Assembly: GCA_012934845.2 (NCBI GenBank)
Contig: WNNJ02001257.1
Location: 157,834 to 221,833, forward strand
Direction: 5' to 3'
DNA: 64,000 nt
Source of the DNA: Pomphorhynchus laevis
Taxonomy: Eukaryota; Acanthocephala; Palaeacanthocephala; Echinorhynchida; Pomphorhynchidae
Part shown: positions 48,949-59,700 of the stretch, piece after piece
Position numbering within the stretch: the first letter of the stretch is position 1
Layout of the letters: each line of letters starts with the position of its first letter
Position numbers and translations under genes: made by a program
Notes under the pieces: model-generated
What the model saw: the letters and a program-made list of their open reading frames with translations, nothing else
The model's database searches: none
Told to the model about the DNA's origin: nothing

Positions 48949-49490
48949 CATAGAAAGTATTGATTCACTCAATCTCGGTTTCTTACAGTCAAATATCCGA
49001 AAGTTTGATCCTCTGGTTGTTAATGATGGTCTGCATTGCAAATTGTAGGATTTAAGAGCTAACGCCACCAACAATTTAAGCTAGATGTCAGAAATGCATT
49101 TTCACAATGTCACATAGGCAGCCGAAACGGCGTGTGATAGTTCATCTTACCGACGATGGCCTTCTATCACATGACCGTCTAGGAGTGACGAGAGTCTGCA
49201 AGCTAAAGAATATGCTCGATTCAAAAACTTACCCAAACATATGGGAAGAATTGCTATTCGCAATCTCGAGCAATACCGATTCAAACAAAATCTTAAGATT
49301 ATATAGAAAGAATCGATCTACTCAATCTCGGTTTCTTACAGTTAAGCATCCGAAAGTTTGATCATCTGGTTATTAATGATGGTCTGCATTGCAAATTGGA
49401 TGATTTAAGAACTAACGCCACCAACAATTTCAGCTATATGTCGGAAATGCATTTTCACAATCTCACAGAGTCAGCCGAAATGGCGTGTGG

Positions 49491-49730
49491 AGCTAATAAG
49501 CTTCAATTTCATAATTGTAGATGATGCTAAAAACCGGAGTTCGATTACAAGTAGAGCAGATTTCCTTAGCACTCCTAGACGAGCTGATGGTAGCCGACAG
49601 CACCAATCAGTAGGTGAACTACCATCAGTCGTTTCTGCTGCCTTGTGATATATTAAGAAGGCATCTCCGAACTACTGATGGTAAACTACTGATGGTGAAC
49701 TACCATCAGTCGTTTATACATATCACAAGC
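49491..49730 (-). repeat. Dispersed member of the satellite's family, inverted
   Basis: Contains the minus-strand motif 49572-49643 plus short duplicates of CTACTGATGGT and ACCATCAGTCGTTT. It directly follows the last satellite piece. Confidence 0.6.
49572..49643 (-). ncRNA. Hammerhead-type motif, permuted order, core partly lost
   Basis: Minus strand: GGCAGCA, GAAA, CGA-CU-GAUGGUAG, UUCACCUA, CUGAUUG, GUGCUGUC, GG, CUACCAUC-AGC-UCGUC, UAGGAG. Stem III again has a 4-bp inner and an 8-bp outer helix around a 2x3 loop, and stem I is CCUA/UAGG. The core reads CUGAUUG, so the invariant A is lost; probably inactive. Confidence 0.6.
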
Positions 49731-50430
49731 ATTGAATGAGCTTGGTTTATGCGCAGGGCAAGATTGCTTTTAGATCCTACTTGTTAGTCCTGATAAGGGG
49801 ATCATTCTTGATGAATATTCTCACCAATGTTAATTCCTAGTATATGGATGTGTACTAGAAAGACTTAATGAGCTGTCTAGTGGTGCTGGACTTCAATCTA
49901 GTTGTGCAGCAGCCCCCTACTTATTATACTCAAAATTCCAAACATCATAGAGTTAGTGAATGCTGTTTGAATCTTCCCGATTCCTTCAATCAGTAAAGAT
50001 ATAGATGGGAAAAGTAATAAATTTATGTAATTACAACCAGCAATGAATGAGCTTGGTTTATGCGCTTGATAAGAGTGCTTTTAAATCCTAATTGTTAGGA
50101 TCTGGTGAGTGAATTATTCGTGATGAATACTCTCACCGATGTTAATTCTTAGTACATGTATGTGTACTAGAAGGAACTATAGGTGTTGCACTTAAATCCA
50201 GTTATGCAGCAGTCCCCTACTGATGAGATTCAAAAGTAAAAACAGCATAGAGTCAGTTGATTCTGTCTGAGTATTCCCGATTCCTTCAATCATAATAGAA
50301 ATTGACGGGAAAAGTAGGTCATTTGTTTAATTACCACCAGTAATTAAAGAGCTAGGTGTATGCGATCGATAAGAGTTCTTTAAAATCTTACTTGTTAGGA
50401 TCCTGTTGAGTGAATTGATTAATGTCATTA
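49730..50430 (+). repeat. Tandem repeat, about 300-bp unit, hammerhead relic family
   Basis: Two full units (about 49732 and 50038) and a partial third (about 50339) share ATGAGCTTGGTTTATGCG, CTCACCNATGTTAATTC and CCCGATTCCTTCAATCA. In unit 2, CCCCUA-CUGAUGA-GAUUC is followed by ACAGCAUAGAGUC; the GAAA strand is not recognisable. The same family is at 37.48 kb in the other orientation, so the satellite is bracketed by inverted relatives. Confidence 0.7.
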
Positions 50431-50682
50431 TTAACGGTTATATTTTTAGTTTAGCAATAAGTGCCAAGTTTCGAAAGCTGCTACCTATTTTACATTGCCG
50501 ATTTGTAATTATCTAACTTTTTTTAGTTAAATTAAAGATATTATTTATTAACATTTAACACTATGAAGACTGAAATTAAAATAGGAGAAGAAATTTAAAA
50601 GCTGAACTGTTTATTTTATATATCAAATCCAAAGCTAATGTCATAGTGTGATAGAAGTTGTTGTAGCACAAACGAATAAACA

Positions 50683-50688
50683 TTTATT
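50683..50688 (-). terminator. Polyadenylation signal AATAAA of the alpha-tubulin gene
   Basis: AATAAA on the minus strand, 70 nt after the tubulin stop codon at 50758. Position and spacing fit a poly(A) signal. Confidence 0.6.
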
Positions 50689-50757
50689 AATGTGGACGAA
50701 ATCATTTAATTCTCACATGAAGCAACAAAAGACGTTGTAATCACTCCAAATGCATCT

Positions 50758-53700
50758 TCAAAATTCATCATTCTCACGTTCTTCCGCAGATTGATCGTTC
50801 GTATCATAACCGACTTCGTCATAGTCCCGCTCAAGCGCAGCAAGATCCTCTCTAGCCTCAGCGAATTCGCCTTCTTCCATTCCCTCGCCAACATACCAAT
50901 GAACAAAGGCCCGTTTAGCGTACATAAGGTCGAATTTATGGTCCAGGCGTGCCCATGCCTCTGCAATTGCCGTGGTATTGCTAATCATACATACAGCTCG
51001 AGGTACCTTGGCAAGATCTGCACCTGAAATTGAAAGTATAAGTAACTATTGACATGAAAAAGTCAAGGGAATTTATGCAAAAGTGACGAAGCATATGCAA
51101 ACGTTAATAAGTTAAATAAAGTAAACGATAATTTAAAGTGAATGCAAGCTTATTTATTCAACGCGAACAGACTTTAATTATAAAAATTAATAAAAATATT
51201 CCAATTATTAGTTTTTAATGCTTTTTAATTCTCAGTTTCGAACTGTTGTGAATTAATTGTAAATTATTGAATCGCCTATTGTACGAAAAAAGTAAGAACA
51301 ATAAAATGACGATTAAATGTAATTTTACTAAATTCTATTTATAAACATGCTCAATATAAATGTTTTGTAAACCATTTGTATCTGAAAAGCAACCGATATT
51401 CGGTTGTTCGGTCTATTACAAACGTTTATTTGAATGATGTCATTTCGATAAAAGTAATATAAAAAGTAATTATAAAAGTTTATTTTTATAAAAGTTTATT
51501 TTATAAAAAGTAAAAATGGGTTTAATTATTTTACTAAATTCTATTTATAAACATGCTCAATATAAATGTTTTGTAAACCATTTGTATCTGAAAAGCAACC
51601 GATATTCGGTTGTTCGGTCTATTACAGACGTTTTTTTGAATGATGTAAAATCATTTATCGAAATGTAATTAATTGCCGTTTTGTTAAAAACAGTAACTAA
51701 CCTGGTACTACGCATGGTGGTTGATAATTGATTCCAACTTTAAAACCTGTGGGACACCAGTCCACGAATTGAATGTTGCGTCTAGTTTTGATTGTTGCAA
51801 TAGCAGAGTTAACATCTTTCGGCACGACATCGCCGCGATAGAGAAGGCAACACGCCATATACTTTCCAACCTGGGGATGGCATTTGACCATTTGATTTTG
51901 TGGTTCGAAGCAGGCGTTAGTAATATCAGCAACTGAAAACGCTTCATGAAACGCTCGATCAGCTAAACAAAAATAAAATAGCGCAAGTATTGTAGATATT
52001 AAAAATACAAAAATATAATTATTATTAATGATTAATAGCCATTTAATTATCATGACAATGGAATAATTAATAATTTTAGTTAGTTAATAGCTTTCAAATT
52101 ATTATCTCAGTAAATGTATTAATGTTTTATAATAATTAGACTTGGTGAAATAACATACACCTTTTGCTATTACATTAATATCTAAAATAACTTTTAAACA
52201 AATCGAAATAGTCTCCCCTGTTGACGGTTGTAAAAATACATATTTTGCCTTATAAACATATTTTGCTATATTACACGTGTAACATATTAATAACTTGTTT
52301 CAATTCATGTTCCATATAAACACGCAAAAATGAAATTCCTTCGATAACTATAATCCATCAGAGCAGAGCATTTAGTTTAATATTTGAACAAAATAGTTAC
52401 ATTTATTAGTTCATATTTCATGCTATCAATTAAGGAAATGTGAGATTAGACAAAATCCCTTTGCGCATAAATCTATAATTTAAAAAAGCTGATTCACAAC
52501 AAATCAGCTAATGACAAGTCAAAACTGTGCTACACGTTAACCTTTATCGGAAACTTAAGAATGGGTGGACTAGAATTTCGACGCACAATTTCACATCAAA
52601 AATATTTTATTAATGTGCTCGAAAATTAAAAATTTAAAATGCTATTTCAAATATCCGGTAAAATAAATGACATTTTTAAATAATTATTTTAAATATTTAC
52701 TTAAAATGACTCACGTTGTTTTACCGAAACACGAAAGGTAGGCGTAGGCTCACTGCTGATGAGGTCGACCTACGCTGATTGTAGTGTACAGTGCTGCATC
52801 TAGGATTAAAGAATTCACACGAGGATAATTGATGAAGCCGACCAAATGATGATACTCGCTCGTGTATGCAATTATTCATTCAATTAACCTGGCAGATTCC
52901 GGTTTCCTGTCAAGAAAATTCAAAAGACAGATTGTCGGTTGTTTCCGTCAACTGTAGTGCTATTTCCGTCTTTTTGTTTCAAAAGACGGATACAACGTAC
53001 AGTTTGCACGAGTGAAAATATTTTCTTTACAAACTGTATCGTTTGTTTTTACAGGATGGCAGCAGAGGAAAATTTCAGCAGATCATTAAAGGACCGAAAC
53101 ACGAAAGGTAGGCGTAGGCTCACTGCTGATGAGGTCCACCTACGCTGATTGTAGTGTACAGTGCTGCATATAGGATTAAAGAATTCACACGAGGATAATT
53201 TACGAAGCCGACCAAATGATGATACTCGCTCGTGTATGCAATTATTCATTCTATTAACCTGGCAGATTCCGGTTTCCTGTCAAGAAAATTCAAAAGACAG
53301 ATTGTCGGTTGTTTCCGTCAACTGTAGTGCTATTTCCGTCTTTTTGTTTCAAAAGACGGATACAACGTACAGTTTGCACAAGTGGAAATGTTTTCCTTAC
53401 AAACTGTATCGTTTGTTTTTACAGAAAGGCAGCAGAGGAAAATTATAATTTTTTTTATCTAGGATTAAAGAATTCACACGAGAATAATTGATGAAGCCGA
53501 CTAAATGATGATACTCGCTCGTGTATGCAATTGTTCATTATAATTTTATTTTATTTAGCAATAATATACAATTATATAATTAAGTAATAATAAAGTAATA
53601 AAAAGATTATATAATGTATAATGTATATAATTAATGCATATCAATGTATAATTTGCTGCTTATAATGTATGTTGCTTCAATCTGGGAGAATAGAACGAAG

Positions 53701-56700
53701 TTCTTTATATAAACGATAATTGGCATATTATCGATATATGTGATTTGTATTTAGTTGCTATTTGTCAATTACAATTATAACATTTTATTGGTACTTACTG
53801 ATAAATGATTATTTGCCCGAATGTTTTTCATTCTGAAATATTATCATTAACTATCAAGAAAGAGAAGACTATCATGTCTTTTCGATATGATATAATTAGA
53901 ATAATATCACATTTTAATAATAGAATTGCATATTTAAGGATTTTTATCGGTAATTACAAGGTTTTCAAATCAGGTTAAAAAGTTACAACAAATAAATTAT
54001 AATTATTAAATTGGAAAAATAAAGAATAACAATAAAGCGTGATAAAAACCTGATACGATAGGAGCGTAAGTTACTAATGGAAAATGAATTCTTGGGTAAG
54101 GCACTAAATTTGTTTGAAATTCCGTCAAGTCAACATTTAATGCACCATCAAAACGTAAAGATGCAGTAATTGAGCTAACGATCTGGCTAATAAGGCGATT
54201 AAGATTTATATAAGTAGGTCTTTCAACATTAAGACTTTTTCGGCATAAATCATATATAGCTTCATTATCGACCATAAATGCACAATCTGTGTGCTCCAAA
54301 GTGCAGTGAGTCGTAAGTATAGAATTGTAAGGCTCCACAACAGCAGTTGATACCTGAAATAAGCATTTTAGCCTGCAATTCATAATGTATACGAACCTGA
54401 GGAGCCGGATAAACGGCAAATTCAAGTTTAGACTTTTTACCGTAGTCTAGACTTAATCTTTCCATTAAGAGAGAAGTAAATCCAGAACCAGTTCCTCCCC
54501 CAAATGAATGAAATACTAGAAAACCTTGTAATCCCATACATTGCTCAGTCTAAAATAGAGTAATTTAAGCAAATGAAATATTAAATAATTATTCAATTAA
54601 TGATAGTAACCAATATTTTTATATTTTAATAATTAATAATGATTTGTTAATAATGTAGCAATTAATAAATATTTAACAATTTTTACATATTTAAAGTCAT
54701 TAGAGTCTTTAAAGAAAAACTTAAAAATTTTATTTGACAAAAAATCTACAGAGTAGAATTTAACGTGAGAGTTTCAACAAGTGATTATTAAACCAAATAA
54801 TTTACTATAAATGGCGGTTTATGGCAGCAAGTTTTAATTTAAACTTGTAATCTAGTATTTAATTTGATTAGGTGCACTTTTCACCTACGGTGAAAAAGGG
54901 GTGTTTTTCACCTACGGTGAAAAATGGACGTTTTTCACCGAGACAAACCAAAATTTAATTAAAAAATAGAAAATTTTTTTTATTTAATCTAGCTTCCAAT
55001 TAAAATTTAAAGCAATATATTTTAAATAATCTACTGGGGGCAGTGCATTATATTTTAAGAGCAGGTCCTTTACGGTATCAATTCTTGGGACGGGATCATT
55101 GTATAAGGACAAAAATAATTTATTCTCAGTAATCGTTTGTTCATTCTTCAACTCGTTCAAAATGGGAATTATTGAAGTCTGTTTTATGTTTATTAATGTA
55201 TTGAGATGTCTGTGGTAACCCTCGAGCGAATTCGTTGTCCTCGGAATACCGTTTTCCGTGCGGAGTTTTACATTCCAAAAAGAAATATGATTGTTGCCAG
55301 TTTCATTGTTTATGTATTGACGTACAAACCATTCGTAAAGATTCAAAACATCTAAAGATTTTTGTTCCACAATATATAGTCTTAATTCGTCAGCATACAG
55401 TGAAACATCTTCTAAAAATACAAAGCTTAATGCCAAAATCATCTTGACTTGAAGTTTAATTGGTGCATTATTAATAAGTTCTGATGCGAATTTCAGATTC
55501 TGGACTTTTCGCCAAATAATTTGCCCCAAATGAAAGCAACAACCGTATAGTTGGGAATTTTTAAAATTATTTTTGATCGATTTATAACTAGATTGCTCAA
55601 AATCGAGAATTATAGATTTAGCATTAGATCCCACATTTGGATTTTTCGACATTAACCATTCGAAAATAGAATTGTAAGACGTCTCATTTTTATGTTTCAT
55701 GAAACAAAACATCATCGGCAAAAACATATTCCTTATTCTGCACTGTATAGTAAAAATTTGAGAAAACGAAGTTGGTGCGCTTCGAAATGTGCCATCACAT
55801 ATCAGAACATCTGAATATACCAAATGTTTTAAATTTTCCTCTGTTGTGAAGATTAAAACTCTGTTTATATCGTCCATCCCGCTATCAAAAAATAAAAACT
55901 GTTTATTCTCCGTTGTAAAAAAAACAGCTCTTCGGGGATGTCGTAATTTGGAACAATGGTGTAATTGTTTGCTTTTCTTGTCGCATTTACCAACCTTTTC
56001 ATATTTTTGAGATCAATTGGAACTTGGAGCTTTGAATTTTCTTTTAAAACGTTTAAGATCACGTTTCTGGCTGATTCTGTAGACTTCAAGGCTCGATCCT
56101 TAACCCCTCTCTGGATTAGAACTTTGTTAAATTTAATTTCCTCCATAATATGGTCATGGCAGGTACTTTCCTGGAAGACATTTTCCAAATTTGTTTTCAA
56201 AAGAGACTTGCAGCCTCTCTTATTACACCTCCAAATCTTTTTTCCTGCAGTAGACTCTTTGAAATTATAAAAATATCCCTGGTAAGCAATTTTTGGTTTA
56301 CCTCTATTGCTTTTTATAATGCAGTCTGTTAAATCAATATTCATATTTAAGGGTAAATTTTTTTTAATTAAAATTTGGTTTGTATCGGTGAAAAACGTCC
56401 CTTTTTCACCTACGGTGAAAAATACTTCACCGTAGGTGAAAAGTGCACCCAGCCGTATCGGTGAAAAACGTCCCTTTTTCACCTACGGTGAAAAATACCT
56501 CACTTTTCACCTACGGTGAAAAATACCCCCTTTTTCACCGTAGGTGGAAAGTGCACCTCGCGATTTAATTTTGTTGTAAGTTGTTAAATTAAAAAAAATT
56601 ATCAAATAAAAACTTATTACTTGATTACAGGAGTGAATATTTGCATAATTTAAAAGGCAGTTCGATAAACGATGATATCACCACACTATTTAAATTGCTT

Positions 56701-59700
56701 TATTTATAAGCCTTTTGAAAAGATTAAAAGGTTTATAAAACGCTTACATTTAAACGATTTTGATTTTATAAATGAAATAAATCAAATTTTGAATTTTTGA
56801 ATACAAAGCATGTAATAAGTTTTTAAAAAAATCTTTAAATCTTACACGTATCACTTACAATCTTACGAATTCTGTCCAGCACACTATCGATTAGTTCCTT
56901 CCCGATAGTATAGTGCCCTCGAGCGTAATTATTCGCAGCATCCTCCTTGCCGTTTATCATCTGCTCTGGATGAAACAGCTTCTTGTAATCACTGTGTTTA
57001 ATTTCATCTAAATTATAAAACAAATTTGAAAATATAAAATTTTATAAATGACATTGTATTCTTATTTATTTAATAAAAGAAAAGTAAGTTTTAAAACAGT
57101 ATAGATTATTTGTATACTTTTCTTTTTAGTTCATTTCAAATAATGTATTTTTAGTTATTCCTTTTATAATTTTATTCTAAGAAAGCTTTTTTATAAAAAA
57201 AGCTTTCTTATAGAAAATAAGGAAAATATTTGTAATTGTTCGTACAAAATATAACACAAAACTATATCCAGAGGTAAAAAGTGGTTTCTTGTGATTAAAA
57301 TTTAGTAAAAAGTTAAATAAATTTAATAAAAATTGAATAAAAAATGGCATTATCTAATTAATAAGCAACTAATTGATCCTCCGTTACTAGAGAAGATGAC
57401 AGGAATAGCTGTATAATAATATTTTTTAATTTTAGCTTTTATTTTTGACATTCGGATGTTATTCCTGCAAATTTATTTCTTTCTTATTATTCGCTCTGTG
57501 TCGGTTCCACCTATTTCGTATTGACATCGATACCAGACGTGGCATTATCCTTGATAAGCGGCATCTGAGAGAGTGGACGATTTCGGCGAAGATGAATAAG
57601 CGAAGCTGTTGAATACGCAAATTTCCAAGGACCGCTACATTACATGCTCAAATAGTCCGTTGCACACAATATAAGCTCTTGCATTCCTATCTCTGGTAGT
57701 CGTCGTTGCTTGAAATAGTGTGGTATCTGGGACATTCTGTAAGGTTGGCTCAGAAATTACTCGGCGACATACTTTTTGAAGTTGACCCATTAAGTCATCT
57801 CTAATTGCATTATGTCGTACACAAGTCATTCCTCCAGTCCGACAAGACATTATGTAGGCTATTTCAGGACTTGCTCTATATTAACACATCCCTTCCCTAT
57901 TCATAATCTTCCAATCGTGTCGAGCAACAAGGGCATCCTGGAACTCTTGACTATTGATGAACAAATATTTTGCCTTACGACTATTGTTGAGCCACGATGA
58001 ATCCTGTTTTGCGTGCATTTCCGAGAATCGTTGCGAGGTATCTTGTTGATGATTCTATAATGATCTCTCTCCGTCTAGTTTTTTCGATATTATTATCATC
58101 ATTCATTTTTTCAAAATGTCTTTTTGTTGACTCTCTAATGCGTCACCGGTGACCACATTCATTGCAGGTGCACAAATCCTAAATGAGTTGCGATATTCCA
58201 TGCAGCTTGTTTTGATGGGTTCCTGATTCCCAAACCTCCAAAGCGATTTGGAAGGGAAATGATTCTCTCTGACACGATGTCACCTACAACATAACCAAGC
58301 ATCTCAGGCAATACATCGTTGAACAGTTTTAAATGTGTGGAATTGAACCATTCGTCTTACGTGTCACAGGTTCGTTTGGTATGATATAATTTTGGTCGAA
58401 TCGCTTTTGTTAGGAGGGTATAGCCTGCGAATGCCTCTTGGCGACTGACTTCTTGAAGTTTCGCCAACTGATTCTTCTATTTTTCAACTGCTTCTGAATA
58501 TTTGGCATGTACGGACTCTGAGTTCCCAATGAAGCTGCCAAGATATCTAACACCATCTCTCGTTATTTGAACTCCATCTTGCGTGAAAACATCTGTGGTA
58601 TTTTCAGGAAGATTTAAGCTAGTAAGTATTGTGCATTTCCGAAAGTTGACGAAATATCTATAATAAGTTCCGCATTTTTGAAGTTCAATCCAAATTTTCT
58701 CAAGTTTCGCAATCGTACTTACACATCCCCTGTCATCGGCATGACAAACGTGTTAGGCTCCTGGGCCACTCTTTATAATCGCTTTATCAAGGGGATTGAT
58801 GCGATGGAAAACGCTGTCATCGAAAGGGGATCACCCTGCGTGAAGCCCTCTACTGAGTTTAGTGTAGTTACATTTACGACTAGATCAGCATATATGTTTA
58901 ATATTCTCGAGCGCAAGTTTCCAATTGATACACTTAAAGGCGTTCTTAGCATCAATCAGGAGCCTACAAGAGGCCGTTGAATTTTCAAACGCGTATTGCA
59001 TTGGATGAATGGCAACTTCTGTGCCACAGCGCTGACCCGCGCAGAGCTGAAAGTTACGGCAAACATAGGTGATGTCTTTAGACACATGCTTGAATATTAC
59101 TCGCCCTACTATTATTCTTAAGATCTCTCAAATACCTATCCGCCGAACTCCCGGTTTTTTATCAACATGAACAAGACGGCTGGTGGTGTATGCCTCAAGT
59201 CTAACAGGATCAATTTTCTCGGTAGATATTTTGATGGTAAACTCACAGATTTGGGAAGTCAAATTGTTCAAAGCGTCGGCATGCCTGGTCGGAGAGTTTC
59301 TCCAGCCGTCTGTATCAACTTTAGATGGTTCGCATCGACTGAAGTTAAGTCACAGAATCTTACTTCGTGATGTTCAACTAGCTGTTCTATATCATAGTGG
59401 AGTACGAATTTTTCATCTACTGGCTCAGAAGCAGGATGAAGTTCTACAAGTGGTAATACAGTTTGGTCGCCAATCATTTGTTCCAACTTCAGGATTCCTT
59501 CACTACGCTCGGAGTTCAGAGCTCGTGATGCTTTCCCTATTTTGCCATTTTTGACAAAATTGATGACTTTTTTATCTTGCATTTCGTGCTTCCAATTTCC
59601 GATCTCATCAGTTGTTGTTTTGCCATCTGGGAATATTTTGCTTCAGACGAGATTTTCCACAGCTCCTTATATTTCCATAGTGTAATTCTGCGAGCCAATG

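Larger units (their letters stand above)
37675..49490 (+). repeat. Satellite: about 33 tandem 353/354-bp units with hammerhead core
   Basis: Full units start (at the word ATGTCACAG) at 37985 and then every 353 or 354 bp to 48590, followed by a divergent unit at 49107 and partial units at both ends (37675-37984, 49456-49490). The 1-bp length difference is GATTCAAATGAAAC versus GATTCAAATAAAC. Units in the middle are almost identical; those after about 46 kb diverge progressively, the pattern of homogenisation with decayed edges. Unit 42230 and unit 42935 share the same private changes, pointing to a two-unit duplication. Each unit contains a hammerhead-type motif and a box-A-like TTTAAGAGCTCACGCC. 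An open frame of 66 or 84 codons is common to most units but is explained by sequence identity between units. A 148-bp insertion lies at 48785-48932. Confidence 0.93.
52720..53540 (+). repeat. Tandem hammerhead repeat, about 370-bp unit
   Basis: Copy 1 starts at 52722 and copy 2 at 53091, 369 bp apart. A third, partial piece (53456-53540) lacks the ribozyme. Shared landmarks: GAAACACGAAAGGTAGGCG, TACGCTGATTGTAGTGTACA, and TTCACACGAGGATAATT. Same family as 12.78-13.03 kb. Lies in a tubulin intron. Short plus-strand frames across it are repeat shadows. Confidence 0.8.

Noticed and set aside
37675-49490. CRISPR array
   Set aside because: The units are contiguous and 353/354 bp long, with no short repeat-spacer structure, and the contig is eukaryotic.
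51697-52053. 118-codon minus frame as its own gene
   Set aside because: Its conserved part is tubulin exon 51702-51962; the residues before it are intron sequence.
52939-53491. Plus and minus short frames in the tandem repeat
   Set aside because: They recur because the repeat recurs, and they lack any family resemblance.
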